NCBI GenBank assembly: GCA_015296075.1
Contig: DVDV01000277.1
Coordinates: forward strand, 1 to 59,897
From: Leptolyngbyaceae cyanobacterium M33_DOE_097
Lineage (GTDB): Bacteria; Cyanobacteriota; Cyanobacteriia; Leptolyngbyales; Leptolyngbyaceae
Reading direction: 5' to 3'
Length of the DNA: 59,897 nucleotides
In this document: one piece after another, positions 16,398 through 25,515 of the stretch
Position numbering within the stretch: position 1 is the stretch's first letter
How the letters are laid out: each line of letters starts with the position of its first letter
The notes under the pieces: generated by a model
What the model was told of the DNA's origin: nothing
Database searches by the model: none
The model's input: the letters and a program-made list of their open reading frames with translations, nothing else
Program-made: the position numbers and the translations under genes

Positions 16398-17312
16398 CTA
16401 CACAGGACAGACTTGCTGAATTGTCTCACGTAGCCAAACGTTTGCAGTGTCTTGATCAGAGAGTTTGCTCCACATCATTGAGATAAACCAGGGTTCGGTG
16501 TGGATGGGCAACTCAAACCAATCGATGTGGCCTTGCTCGGCAAACTGTTTGGCAATTCGCGAGGGAATCGCTGCTACTAAATCGCTGTTCGCGATGATAG
16601 TCGGCAGTACCAGCAAATAGGGGGTTGTGAGAGCAATGCGGCGTTTGAGTCCCTTTTCTGCTAAGACTTTATCGACTTCCCCGATCGCATCTTGACGCAG
16701 GGTAAATAATGCCTGGGGTGTTTCAACAAAGGCATTGAGGGTCATTTCACCATCTCGCAAAGCCGGATGCCCGTGACGGCAAATGCCCACGAACCGTTCT
16801 TGCATGAGTGGCACCTGGAGGGCTTGCCGGGGTGTTTCTTGAAAGGTGCCGATCGCGATCTCAATGGTGCGTTGTTCGAGTAGGGTTTCGAGTTGGTTTT
16901 TGGTAAACGTGAGCAACCGCAGATCCACTCCAGGGGCAAAGTGACGGCAGTGTTCTAGCAATTTGGGGATCAGTACGGTGCTGGTGTAATCGGAGCTGGC
17001 GATCGCAAAGGCTTGCTCAGAAGTTGCCGGATCAAAGGTTTGGCTGGTTGCCAGTGTCGCTCGAATCTGCTGCAACGCGAGTGAGAGATTGGGGGCGATT
17101 TCTAAAGCCTTGGCGGTTGGCTGCATTTCTCGCCCTATTCGAATGAACAGTTCATCTTGAAACAATAAACGCAGGCGGCTCAAGGCAGCACTCATAGCGG
17201 GTTGACCAAGATGAAGGCGTTGAGCAGCGGCAGTCACACTTTTTTCTTCAAATAAGGCTTCAAAGGCAACTAGCAGGTTGAGATCAACGGATGATAGGTT
17301 TATTGATTTCAT
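16398..17312 (-). CDS. LysR-family transcriptional regulator
   Basis: The 304-residue protein has the LysR winged helix-turn-helix at residues about 8-66 (FEEKSVTAAAQRLHLGQPAM, then SRLRLLFQDELFIR) and a periplasmic-binding-protein-like effector domain (about 90-300). The sequence is nearest in feel to the NodD/LinR-type subgroup. Its start codon faces the SnoaL gene 131 bases away, the usual arrangement for a LysR protein controlling a divergent operon. The inducer is unknown. Confidence 0.93.
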   Translation of the reverse strand: MKSINLSSVDLNLLVAFEALFEEKSVTAAAQRLHLGQPAMSAALSRLRLLFQDELFIRIGREMQPTAKALEIAPNLSLALQQIRATLATSQTFDPATSEQAFAIASSDYTSTVLIPKLLEHCRHFAPGVDLRLLTFTKNQLETLLEQRTIEIAIGTFQETPRQALQVPLMQERFVGICRHGHPALRDGEMTLNAFVETPQALFTLRQDAIGEVDKVLAEKGLKRRIALTTPYLLVLPTIIANSDLVAAIPSRIAKQFAEQGHIDWFELPIHTEPWFISMMWSKLSDQDTANVWLRETIQQVCPV

Positions 17313-17443
17313 TGATGATTTCTATCTTTTGAATCGATTTGATTAATTTCGTTTTCCACCTTATTGTGAAAACGTCGCCCTTTGTCAAGAACACAAACGC
17401 GATAGTAAATCTGATCCAAACCACCTGTGCCAGGAGACTGACG
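17313..17443. promoter_or_regulatory. Divergent promoter region between the LysR gene and the SnoaL/SDR/SMP-30 operon
   Basis: This 131-base AT-rich spacer must contain both promoters and, by family precedent, the LysR binding sites. The segment 17313-17350 has loosely repeated TTGAT/ATCGAT elements. I do not see one unambiguous T-N11-A palindrome. Confidence 0.45.
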
Positions 17444-17890
17444 ATGACCGAAGCTGAAAGCCAAAATTTGCAGGTTGCCCGCCGATTTATTGAAGACTTT
17501 TTGGGGGTTGGAGATCTCAGTGTGGCGGAGGAGGTGCTGGCCAAGGATGTGCAGGGTATTACTGGCTTAAAACCAACAGGCCCAATTAATGGGCGAGAAG
17601 AGTACAAGCAGGTTTTTGGTGCTTTCTTTGATGCGTTCCCGCCTGTTTCGCCGCTGGTGATTGAGGATATTTTTGCGGCGGGCGATCGCGTCGTGGTGCG
17701 GTTTTCTTCTGTCCAGAAACATGCCAAAGATTTTTTTGGGGTAGCGGCTACCAATCGTGACATCACCTTGATCGAAACCCATGTGATGCGGTTGCGCGAT
17801 GGAAAAATTGTCGAAAACGTGGTGAGTGCGACGAATCTTGAGTTTGAGATGCTGATGGCTCCCGTGTTGACTCCGTTGATTTTGAAGTGA
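17444..17890 (+). CDS. SnoaL-like (NTF2-fold) ester cyclase/isomerase-type protein
   Basis: The 148-residue product from ATG 17444 has the SnoaL-like polyketide cyclase pattern. It comprises helical LQVARRFIEDF, a strand-rich core with GREEYKQVFGAFFDAFPPV and IEDIFAAGDRVVVRFSSV, and a late HVMRLRDGKIVENV. These proteins isomerise, cyclise or simply bind small molecules; the substrate is unknown. AGGAG lies about 9 bases upstream of the ATG, which decides the start over the longer open frame from 17339. It is the first gene of a three-gene unit divergent from the LysR gene. Confidence 0.82.
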   Translation: MTEAESQNLQVARRFIEDFLGVGDLSVAEEVLAKDVQGITGLKPTGPINGREEYKQVFGAFFDAFPPVSPLVIEDIFAAGDRVVVRFSSVQKHAKDFFGVAATNRDITLIETHVMRLRDGKIVENVVSATNLEFEMLMAPVLTPLILK

Positions 17891-17908
17891 GAGGTAGGAG
17901 AGGCAGCA

Positions 17909-18559
17909 ATGGCAGATATCATAGCGATCGTGGGAATGGGTGAAGGCAATGGCATGGCGATCGCGCGGCGATTTGCCAAGGAAGGGTTTGCGATCACGAT
18001 GGTGGCTCGCAATGACGCGAAGTTAAAGGGCTATCAGTCAACGCTAGCAACAGAAGGGATTGAGTCGCACTACTTTCTGGCAGACGCAGGGGACAAAGAG
18101 GCGATCGCGGCGGCTTTTGCGGCAATTCGGGAGGGGATGGGCGACCCAACGGTGTTGGTTTACAACGCGGCGGTGCCTCGCATGCAAAATGTGCTGGAAA
18201 CCACTTATGAGACGCTGGTTAGCGATTTTCAGGCGAATGTGGCGGGTGCGTTAGTGGCAACCCAGGCGGTGCTACCTGCGATGCAAGCTCGGCAGCAAGG
18301 CGTGATTTTGTTTACGGGTGGTGGATTTGCGCTCTATCCTCACCCTGACTTTGCTTCTCTGGCGATCGGCAAAGCTGGAATTCGGAGTTTGGCATTGACG
18401 CTAGGAGCCGCCTTAAAAGATCAGGGAATTCGAGTCGGTACCTTAACGATTTGCGGTACGGTTGATGCGACTGATCCGAAATACAGTCCCGATCGCATTG
18501 CAGAGGAGTACTGGAAGTTTTACGCTACGCCGAGTGATGCGATCGAAGTCGTTTATTGA
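17909..18559 (+). CDS. Atypical short-chain dehydrogenase/reductase
   Basis: The 216-residue protein is an SDR-fold protein. It begins [20 protein letters not shown], a cofactor-binding glycine motif looser than the usual TGxxxGxG, and has VLVYNAAV in place of the NNAG motif. The active-site region reads [16 protein letters not shown]. The lysine is present, but the residue four before it is Leu, not the catalytic Tyr. It may therefore be a binding protein, a divergent enzyme using another acid, or a subfamily with a shifted tyrosine. It is also short for an SDR (usually 240-260). It sits 18 bases after the SnoaL gene, with GGAGAGG upstream. Confidence 0.8.
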   Translation: MADIIAIVGMGEGNGMAIARRFAKEGFAITMVARNDAKLKGYQSTLATEGIESHYFLADAGDKEAIAAAFAAIREGMGDPTVLVYNAAVPRMQNVLETTYETLVSDFQANVAGALVATQAVLPAMQARQQGVILFTGGGFALYPHPDFASLAIGKAGIRSLALTLGAALKDQGIRVGTLTICGTVDATDPKYSPDRIAEEYWKFYATPSDAIEVVY

Positions 18560-18578
18560 CCTGGAGTATAAGTGTCTC

Positions 18579-19511
18579 ATGGTTGAAGCAATCGGTCTGC
18601 CCCCAATTTACGTCAATACTCCGGTCGAGTTGGCTCCAGCTCAGGTGATTGCGACGTTTCCGGTGAATACATTTTTAGAAAATTTGGCGATCGCGCCCGA
18701 TGGCACGTTGTTTGTCACCAATCATGAAGTGGGTCAGGTGGTGCGGGTAACGCCTACGGGTGAAGTTACGGAGCACGCCAGGACTGACGGTAAAGTGACG
18801 GGTATTGCTTTCACACCAACGGGAAACTTAGTTCTCACTGGGTGGAATGCCGAGTCCGTCTCGGTGGTTTTGCTGGTTAGGATGGATGGCACGGTGGAAA
18901 CGGTTGCAACGCTACCAGAAGCCGCCTTTTTGAATGGTATTACCGCGATCGCGCCGAATCAGTTTTTGGCGGCTGACTCCTACCGGGGTGCAATTTGGTT
19001 GGTTGACTTAGACACAAAGCAAGTCTCAATCTGGCTAGAGCATCCGTTGCTGGCTCGCAGCAATTCTGAGACACCGTTTCCGGCTGCAAATGGGATCAAG
19101 CGGTTTGGCGAGACGCTGTACGTGTCGAATACAGAAAAGATGTTGTTGCTGCAAATTCCAATTTTGGCGGGTGGTGCCGCTGGCGAACCGCAGATCTTTG
19201 TAGAAGCGACGAATATTGATGACTTTGCCTTTGACACCGAAGGGAGTCTTTACGCCGCTACCCACATCTACAACAGTGTGCTTCGCATTACGCCCACTGG
19301 CGAAACAACGGTAATTGCCGAGATTGAGCAAGGGGTGGTTGGCAGTACGGCGGTTGCCTTTGGTCGAGGTACGGGCGATCGCACGGCTCTCTATGTTGTG
19401 ATGAATGGAGGCATGTTTTTGCCGCCTCCCACAGGGGTGATGCCCGCTCATATTGTGCGGTTAGAGGTTGGCAAAACGGGATACCCAGTTGCGATTGAAG
19501 CAACGCTGTAG
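18579..19511 (+). CDS. SMP-30/gluconolactonase-like beta-propeller protein
   Basis: The 310-residue product from ATG 18579 shows repeated propeller blades with the [26 protein letters not shown] and [11 protein letters not shown] patterns of SMP-30/gluconolactonase/NHL-type proteins. It also has a central [17 protein letters not shown], a common metal- or substrate-site loop in this family. It is probably a lactonase or other hydrolase, substrate unknown. CTGGAG upstream and the position 20 bases after the SDR stop support this start; the longer frame from 18462 lies inside the SDR gene. It is the last gene of the LysR-divergent operon. Confidence 0.82.
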   Translation: MVEAIGLPPIYVNTPVELAPAQVIATFPVNTFLENLAIAPDGTLFVTNHEVGQVVRVTPTGEVTEHARTDGKVTGIAFTPTGNLVLTGWNAESVSVVLLVRMDGTVETVATLPEAAFLNGITAIAPNQFLAADSYRGAIWLVDLDTKQVSIWLEHPLLARSNSETPFPAANGIKRFGETLYVSNTEKMLLLQIPILAGGAAGEPQIFVEATNIDDFAFDTEGSLYAATHIYNSVLRITPTGETTVIAEIEQGVVGSTAVAFGRGTGDRTALYVVMNGGMFLPPPTGVMPAHIVRLEVGKTGYPVAIEATL

Positions 19512-19598
19512 TTCGTTGCAAATGACGCATTGCAAATCTGCTGTATAGGGTAAACTTTGCACAACTTTTCTTTCACCTCTGAATAAGGTTGCTGACGG

Positions 19599-20153
19599 AT
19601 GCAGACCCAAAATGAACCTGTCACGGTGGTTGTTGCTCAGCAGGTTAAACCAGGGCACGAGCCAGAGTTTGAAGGTTGGATACGTAATATCACCAGTGTT
19701 GCTAGCACTTATCCCGGTTATCTGGGTACGCACGTGATTCAGCCGCAGCTAGGGGTACGTTCTGAGTATGTGATTATTTTTCGGTTTGATAACTATGCCA
19801 ACCTAAAAGATTGGATGACCTCCCGCGATCGCGCAAATTTCCTTGATCAAGCTAAGCCTTTGATCCAGGCAGATCCTCAAGTTCAGGAGATCAATGGCAT
19901 TCAAGCCTGGTTTTCGATTCCTGGCAAGCCGCTGCAAACGCCACCTCGCTATAAGACAGCGTTGCTGACTTGGGGGGCCGTTTATGTGTTACTCAACCTG
20001 TTGAATCTGCTGCTACGCCCTTTACTCAAAGGTTTGCCCGATTGGATGGTGACATTTGTTTTTTCGGCGGTGATGGTGCTGCTGTTAACTTACGTGGTGA
20101 TGCCTAGAGTGACGCACCTGTTCCGCAAGTGGCTCCACCCTCGCTCAAACTAA
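19599..20153 (+). CDS. ABM-domain protein with two C-terminal transmembrane helices
   Basis: Residues 1 to about 105 are an antibiotic-biosynthesis-monooxygenase-type ferredoxin-like fold (VTVVVAQQVKPGHEPEFEGW, then YPGYLGTHVI and YVIIFRFDNYANLKDW). Residues about 125-145 and 150-172 are two transmembrane helices (TWGAVYVLLNLLNLLLRPLL and MVTFVFSAVMVLLLTYVVM), ending in a basic tail. This combination is recurrent in bacteria as an uncharacterised membrane-tethered ABM protein. Its TAA overlaps the ftsY stop on the other strand by two bases (convergent genes). Confidence 0.82.
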   Translation: MQTQNEPVTVVVAQQVKPGHEPEFEGWIRNITSVASTYPGYLGTHVIQPQLGVRSEYVIIFRFDNYANLKDWMTSRDRANFLDQAKPLIQADPQVQEINGIQAWFSIPGKPLQTPPRYKTALLTWGAVYVLLNLLNLLLRPLLKGLPDWMVTFVFSAVMVLLLTYVVMPRVTHLFRKWLHPRSN

Positions 20154-21622
20154 CCATTTAACAGGGCTTCGACAAACTCATAACTGGAGAATGGGCGCAG
20201 ATCCTCAATGCCTTCACCTGCCCCAATAAAGCGAATCGGTAAACCAAGCTGTTGCACAACCGCCAGTGCGATCCCGCCTTTGGCGGTGCCATCTAGTTTG
20301 GTCAACACAACGCCACTTAGTTGCGCTGCTTCAGAGAAGACCTCGGCCTGACGCAGACCGTTTTGGCCCAGGGTTGAATCCAGCACAAGCAGGGACTCTA
20401 TGTGGGCGTTGCCTGCTTTTTTATCGATAATGCGACGAACTTTGTTGAGTTCATCCATCAAGTTCTTTTTGTTTTGCAGGCGGCCCGCAGTATCTACCAG
20501 CAGCAACTCGGTGCCACGGGCTTGAGCAGCGGCGATCGCGTCGAAAACAACGGCGGCAGGGTCGGTGTTTTGTCCGGGATTGGCGATTACCTCAACCTCG
20601 CTGCGGCTACCCCAAACTTTGACCTGCTCAACAGCGGCGGCTCTAAAGGTGTCAGCAGCGGCGATCAGGCACTTGTAACCAGACTTGCTGGCGATGTGGG
20701 CCAGCTTGCCGATTGTGGTTGTTTTCCCGGCACCGTTCACACCTGTAATTAGCCAGATATTGAGCTGATCTTTTTCGGGGGCAAACAAGTAACCCTGCTT
20801 GTCACCGAGTGGAGCATCCAGCATGTCGCGGATGAGCTGCTTCAGATAGGTGAGCGCCTCATCGGGAGGAAGTGTCTCATCGCGCAGTTTACGCTGCAAG
20901 GCACTGACGATCGCGTCGGTTGCTTCAACGCCTACGTCAGCCTGCAACAAGGCGGCCTCGATCTCCATCACTGCATCTTCGTTGAGTGGCCCCTGGCCGA
21001 CGATCGCTCGGAGCTGGTTGATCAAGCCGCGACGGGTCTTGTCGAGTCCCTGACGGAGGCGATTGAGCCAGGTAATCTCTTCCACAGAGATTTGGTCGGG
21101 ACGACGACCTTGAGCCGCCAAAACCTCAGCAGACCAGAGGAAGCCTTCATCCAGGGTGATGACAGGCAACGGTTCTGCGATGGAGGCTGTGGTCGTAGTC
21201 GCTTCAACAGGCTCCGGCTCAACAATGGCTGTTTCTTTGAGGCGTTCCAGGCGAGCTTGGCGATCGGCTTCTGACAACCAAAAGGGCAGGGGATCCGTTT
21301 CAGTGACAGATTCTTCAGCGGCGACTGGTTCCTCAACGGAGGCAGCCTCTTCTGTGGCCGTTGGTTCGCTAACCGTCGGGGCTGGCTCAGTCGCTGCTTC
21401 GGTTGTTGTGGGTGCTTCTGCCGCAGGTGCAGATTGAGCGGGTGCCTCCTCAACCTGTTGGCGCTTTTGAATATTTTGATAAGCCGCTTTTGCCCAGGCC
21501 AAGTAGTCTTCTGCGACTGCCTCGGCTTCCGGTTCTGCCTCTGGCTGCTCGGCTACGGGTGCCTCTGCTTCAGGTTCTTGAGGTTGATCGTTGTATTGTC
21601 GCCGAAACCAATCGAAAGTCAT
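20150..21622 (-). CDS. ftsY: Signal recognition particle receptor FtsY
   Basis: FtsY is the SRP receptor GTPase that delivers ribosome-nascent chain complexes to the membrane. The 490-residue protein begins with about 185 residues of Glu/Ala/Pro-rich acidic A region. This is followed by the helical N domain (about 195-285) and the G domain. The GTPase motifs are GVNGAGKTTTIGKLAH, DTFRAAAVEQ, LLLVDTAGRLQNK and LTKLDGTAKGGIAL, ending RPFSSYEFVEALLNG. It is the third gene of the minus-strand DUF502-nusB-ftsY run. The 3' end overlaps the convergent ABM-protein gene stop codon. Confidence 0.96.
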   Translation of the reverse strand: MTFDWFRRQYNDQPQEPEAEAPVAEQPEAEPEAEAVAEDYLAWAKAAYQNIQKRQQVEEAPAQSAPAAEAPTTTEAATEPAPTVSEPTATEEAASVEEPVAAEESVTETDPLPFWLSEADRQARLERLKETAIVEPEPVEATTTTASIAEPLPVITLDEGFLWSAEVLAAQGRRPDQISVEEITWLNRLRQGLDKTRRGLINQLRAIVGQGPLNEDAVMEIEAALLQADVGVEATDAIVSALQRKLRDETLPPDEALTYLKQLIRDMLDAPLGDKQGYLFAPEKDQLNIWLITGVNGAGKTTTIGKLAHIASKSGYKCLIAAADTFRAAAVEQVKVWGSRSEVEVIANPGQNTDPAAVVFDAIAAAQARGTELLLVDTAGRLQNKKNLMDELNKVRRIIDKKAGNAHIESLLVLDSTLGQNGLRQAEVFSEAAQLSGVVLTKLDGTAKGGIALAVVQQLGLPIRFIGAGEGIEDLRPFSSYEFVEALLNG

Positions 21623-21703
21623 GGAGAATGCTGCTTCAAGAAAACCACTTTTTTACTGTAGTACGGGAAGGTCAAACCCAAACAACGCAAACTTTGTCGC
21701 TGT

Positions 21704-22327
21704 TTAGTCTTTACGCGCACGTAACTGCTCAAAAACCCGGCGTAAAACGCCATTGATAAAGCGATGGCTTTCTTCGTCGCTATAGCGTTTGGCTAATTCC
21801 ACCGCTTCATCGATCGCGATTCGATGGTCAACCCGCAAAAACATCATCTCAGCCGTGGCAATTCGCAAAATGTTGCGATCAACAGCAGCAAGACGGGACA
21901 GTTGCCAATCAACCAGCGACTCTGACAAGACTTCATCAATGCGCTTACTTTCTTCTTTCAGCACGGTCACTAGCTGAAGGGCATAATCGCGTACGTCATG
22001 CTGATTCGAGAGTTGAATGAACTCTGGTACTTCCAGCGCCATGCCAACCCGATTGATCGCTGTTTGGGCAAGGGCGATCGCAGACTCAACCATCGACCGG
22101 GACGCTTCTACGTCGCTGGCTCGTGTTTCGCTATTGAGGAGACGGCTATTGCTCTGTTGCAGTTCTGCTGCTGCCGACTCTAAAGCTTCGTTGGCTTCGC
22201 TAGATAATGTGCGAATCGCGGTCACAACAATTGCTTGAAGGTCTTTCTCCTGCAATCGCTCTGGTTTGTTAGGAAGCTGACTCGCACTCAAAAGTGCCAA
22301 TTCACGAGCAATACGGCGAGGTTGCAT
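21704..22327 (-). CDS. nusB: Transcription antitermination factor NusB
   Basis: NusB binds boxA RNA with NusE/S10 and supports rRNA antitermination. The 207-residue protein is longer than E. coli NusB (139) because of a Gln/Ser/Glu-rich insertion (about 40-95), which is usual in cyanobacteria. Family blocks are RRIARELALLSASQL at the start and SRLAAVDRNILRIATAEMMF, IAIDEAVELAKRY and FINGVLRRV near the end. It lies between the DUF502 gene and ftsY. Confidence 0.94.
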   Translation of the reverse strand: MQPRRIARELALLSASQLPNKPERLQEKDLQAIVVTAIRTLSSEANEALESAAAELQQSNSRLLNSETRASDVEASRSMVESAIALAQTAINRVGMALEVPEFIQLSNQHDVRDYALQLVTVLKEESKRIDEVLSESLVDWQLSRLAAVDRNILRIATAEMMFLRVDHRIAIDEAVELAKRYSDEESHRFINGVLRRVFEQLRARKD

Positions 22328-22465
22328 AGCAGTAGTAATAACCCAAATAAACTTAGCGACAGAAGAATAACCGGATCAGTAGATCAGCTGCCTGAAGTGA
22401 CAGCTGTGACTAATGATGGATCCTCTGCTCAGGATGACACAAAATTTGATCAGTCAGCGCAAGAT

Positions 22466-23203
22466 CTAAAGCTGTTCAAATTCTTCTTGCTGATCAAGCG
22501 ACACAACGGGAACTGGCGCTTCGGTAAAGGTATTGAACAATCGCTTCCCGGTCATTGGCACAGCCGCTGCGGGTGTGTTTTCAGGATTGACAATGCCACC
22601 GGAAATAATCACCTTAAACGCATCTTCGATTGGCATTGACACATTGATCACCGTGTCTTCGGGCACAACCGCATACCAGCCCGTTGTTGGGTTAGGTGTC
22701 GTGGGAATGAAGACACTTAACATGCGGCTGGAAAAATTGGATTGTAAATCACCCGAAAGGGCACCTGTGACAAACCCTAATGACCAAATGCCCTTACGAG
22801 GGTATTCAACCAACACAACCCGACGAAACTTACTATTTGAGTCTTTGAGCAGAGTTTCGAGGAGTTGCTTGAGCGTTTTGTAAACGGCCCCTGCCAGGGG
22901 AATCGCTTGTAAAATGCGCTCGCCTAAGTCCAGCAGCCAGCGTCCTGCGATGTTGCGAGCCATTAAACCGATGATCAAGATGCAGAGCAGTGGCACGGCT
23001 AACCCAACCACCAGGTTGAGAAAATTAACCAGAAATGGATTGAGCCCATCAAACGGGTTGAGCTGCTTTGGCACACGTGTCAAAAAATCGACAACCCAAT
23101 TTGAGACTGTGAAGGTAAGCCAGATAGTAGTTGCCAGCGGAATAACCACTAACAAGCCAGCAATCAGGTCATTTTTTAGATCCTGCTTAAATCGTTGCAG
23201 CAC
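22466..23203 (-). CDS. DUF502 family membrane protein
   Basis: The 245-residue protein has two strongly hydrophobic regions (DLIAGLLVVIPLATTIWLTF, about 12-31, and a segment around 60-85, FLNLVVGLAVPLLCILIIGL). It also has the DUF502 hallmarks IPLAGAVYKTLKQLLETLL, VVLVEYPRKGIWSLGFVTG and FIPTTPNPTTGWYAVVPEDT. Plant and bacterial members are poorly understood membrane proteins (the plant LIKE-COV family). It is first in the minus-strand run with nusB and ftsY, an arrangement I recall from other cyanobacteria but cannot verify here. Confidence 0.92.
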   Translation of the reverse strand: MLQRFKQDLKNDLIAGLLVVIPLATTIWLTFTVSNWVVDFLTRVPKQLNPFDGLNPFLVNFLNLVVGLAVPLLCILIIGLMARNIAGRWLLDLGERILQAIPLAGAVYKTLKQLLETLLKDSNSKFRRVVLVEYPRKGIWSLGFVTGALSGDLQSNFSSRMLSVFIPTTPNPTTGWYAVVPEDTVINVSMPIEDAFKVIISGGIVNPENTPAAAVPMTGKRLFNTFTEAPVPVVSLDQQEEFEQL

Positions 23204-23551
23204 TGATAGCCTAATCTCCTTACAACAGTCAAATCTTGGAAAGTGTTGGGCTTAACCGTGAACCACTGACGGGTGTAGCTAAGCTGCCTTGCGATCGCCC
23301 AGCTCCTACTAATCTTTATTAGCGACGGAGTGCGATTTTGTAAAGGATTGTTGCAAACAAATGAAAAATGTTAAGCACTCCCCTTATTTTACGGCTTTTA
23401 CCTTGAATTGGAAAAACACCAAGGTATTTCTCACTCCTTGCCGCGATTTAACTAACCTGGAGATGGCATTAAAGCAGGGTGCAAAAAGCATGAGCGGAGC
23501 GCAAGCAGTAGAGATATTTGTATCTTAACTAACAATTAATCTTACCGAAAG
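23204..23551. other. Gene-free spacer between the HpsJ-like gene and the DUF502 gene
   Basis: About 350 bases downstream of the HpsJ-like gene and upstream of the DUF502 gene. It should contain the promoter of the DUF502-nusB-ftsY run. No ORF, RNA or clear terminator hairpin is seen. Confidence 0.4.
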
Positions 23552-24286
23552 TCATGACAGCATTCGGCGCAGCCCCGTCCAACCAACGGCGGCATAACTG
23601 GCAGCGAGTAATAGGCTACCTAAGCCAATCCGTAAGCCTGACCGCAAAGCATTCTGTCTAACCTGTGACTCGGCCTTTTGCTGTTCGCCGCGAATTTCGC
23701 CTAATTTCTTGTCGCGTTCAGGGGCGATCTCTGCCTCAAGCGCCTTTGGATCAGACTGAAACTTTTTCAATTTGGCTTGCTGGGCTTTGGCTTGTTTGAG
23801 CTGCTCGGCTGGCAATTGACCACTCGCGATCGCCTGGTCTAAGGCACCCAGTTGAGCGTTGAGCTGCTGTTGCACCTGGTTATTAAGTTGGGCTTCGACT
23901 TGCTTGACGCGATCGCCAATGCGGTTGAGTTCTTCAGTTTGGGCCACTTGGGTTGTGCTGACATGGAGAGGCACTAAGCCTAAGAAAAATAGCCCTAACA
24001 AGCTTGCAATTAAGAAGACGGCTAGCTTCACGCCTTTGAAATTATTGGTTGCCCCTTCATCCCCATTGCCCTCTAACCAGAAGCCAGTAAACAGGAGGGC
24101 GATGCCAATTAAAGGGATAAAGCCGCGATCAACCGCGCGCGTTGTAAATTCAAGAATCCAGGCATATTCTTGAAACCTTGCCCCCAACAAAAGGGAGATC
24201 AGATCCATCAAATAGAGCAGTAATGTAACGCCACCTGCAACTTTGAGGATAAAAGGGGCAAGAGAAGGAAAAGTATTTGCTTTCAT
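23552..24286 (-). CDS. HpsJ-like membrane protein with central coiled coil
   Basis: The 244-residue protein has three N-terminal transmembrane helices (about 13-34, 50-70 and 86-108). A long Gln/Lys/Ala-rich coiled coil follows (about 115-215), and a final hydrophobic helix lies near 218-238. This layout, and the start APFILKVAGGVTLLLYLMDL, resemble the HpsJ family linked to hormogonium polysaccharide export or exosortase-associated clusters. No other hps genes are nearby, so the role is uncertain. Confidence 0.65.
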   Translation of the reverse strand: MKANTFPSLAPFILKVAGGVTLLLYLMDLISLLLGARFQEYAWILEFTTRAVDRGFIPLIGIALLFTGFWLEGNGDEGATNNFKGVKLAVFLIASLLGLFFLGLVPLHVSTTQVAQTEELNRIGDRVKQVEAQLNNQVQQQLNAQLGALDQAIASGQLPAEQLKQAKAQQAKLKKFQSDPKALEAEIAPERDKKLGEIRGEQQKAESQVRQNALRSGLRIGLGSLLLAASYAAVGWTGLRRMLS

Positions 24287-24593
24287 GCCATCAAACTCAG
24301 AAGGACTCTATTAAGTAAAGCATTCTTGATGAATTAAGTGTCGAGTTTTGCAATCTGCCTCGACTGGATATGCTCTTGCCCATTGTTTCCTCTTATAGTT
24401 CAAGCTACCCATCGCGAGTGTTGTTTTGGAAGTGATTTGCTGCCAGTTTTGGTTCAACCGATCAGGTAAATCCTGTTTCTGCTAAGAACGCCGTTACATT
24501 GATCTGCTTTCTCAAAAACCTGTTTCCTAATCTAATTTGGGCTGTATATGATGTTGTCGGTGTACCAAAGACGTGAGCAGCAGGGGCAATTTT
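24287..24593. promoter_or_regulatory. Divergent spacer between the HpsJ-like gene and pgl
   Basis: About 300 bases, AT-rich near the HpsJ-like start. Both promoters should be here. Nothing distinctive is seen. Confidence 0.35.
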
Positions 24594-25328
24594 ATGACGA
24601 AACACGTAGAAGTTTTGCCCAACAAGGCAGAGCTGATTGAGCGATCGCGCGAACTGGTAGTTGCCAAGGTGCAAGCGGCGATCGCTGAGCGGGGGCGTTG
24701 CACGATTGCCCTGGCTGGCGGAAGCACTCCCAAACCGCTGTATGAACTGCTTGCCAAAGCGGCGATCGACTGGGAGCGACTGCACGTTTTTTGGGGCGAT
24801 GAGCGATACGTGCCAGCCGACCATCCCGATAGCAACGAAGGCATGGCGCGTAAAGCCTGGCTCGACCAGGTGCCGTTTCCGGCTGCAAATATTCACCCGA
24901 TTCAGACAAACACCGCAGATCCCGAAGTGGCAGCAAACCAGCACGACCAGGCGTTACGCACCTTCTTTGCGGTGCAGCCCGGTGAGTTTCCACAGTTAGA
25001 TGTGATTTTGCTGGGCATGGGAGATGATGGGCATACGGCTTCGTTGTTTCCACATACGGAGGCGCTAAAGGTTCGCGATCGCCTGGTAACTGTGGGGAAT
25101 AAGGATGGTCAGCCTCGGTTAACGTTCACTGCACCTTTGATCAACGCTGCGCGGACGGTCATCTTTATCGTCGCTGGAGCCAACAAACGTCCGGCTTTAA
25201 GGGGTGTGTTTGCGGAAACGGGAGATGCGGAGCTGTATCCGTCTCGGCTGATCCAACCAGCGGGAGAGTTGTGGTGGCTACTTGATGCTGATGCCGGAGC
25301 TGAGATCGGCGTGGCGACCCCCAGCTAA
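24594..25328 (+). CDS. pgl: 6-phosphogluconolactonase
   Basis: This enzyme hydrolyses 6-phosphogluconolactone in the oxidative pentose phosphate pathway, the main route of sugar respiration in cyanobacteria at night. The 244-residue product shows IALAGGSTPKPLYELL, VFWGDERYVPADHPDSN, DVILLGMGDDGHTASLFPHT and FIVAGANKRPALRGVF, all family signatures. ATG 24594 is preceded by AGGGG at a fitting distance; an upstream frame start at 24573 lacks this. It is a stand-alone gene, without zwf or opcA next to it. Confidence 0.95.
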   Translation: MTKHVEVLPNKAELIERSRELVVAKVQAAIAERGRCTIALAGGSTPKPLYELLAKAAIDWERLHVFWGDERYVPADHPDSNEGMARKAWLDQVPFPAANIHPIQTNTADPEVAANQHDQALRTFFAVQPGEFPQLDVILLGMGDDGHTASLFPHTEALKVRDRLVTVGNKDGQPRLTFTAPLINAARTVIFIVAGANKRPALRGVFAETGDAELYPSRLIQPAGELWWLLDADAGAEIGVATPS

Positions 25329-25515
25329 GCGATAACAAGGGTTTGAGGGATCGCGATCGCACAGTGAATGCGTGGACTTGAAAGCGCGTTTCGGTAGCTT
25401 CCGTTTTCAGGGGCGATCGACACTTCTTAAACAAACCTGAAGAATTTTTGGGTATTTCTTCTGACTATTGGCAATTCACGTCATAATCACTCACTTAAAG
25501 GTATAAAAAGGCTCT

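Noticed and set aside
21022-21453. Minus-strand Pro/Arg/Leu-rich frame of 143 codons inside ftsY
   Set aside because: A shifted-frame reading of the Ala/Glu/Pro-rich acidic N-terminus of FtsY; no independent start signal.
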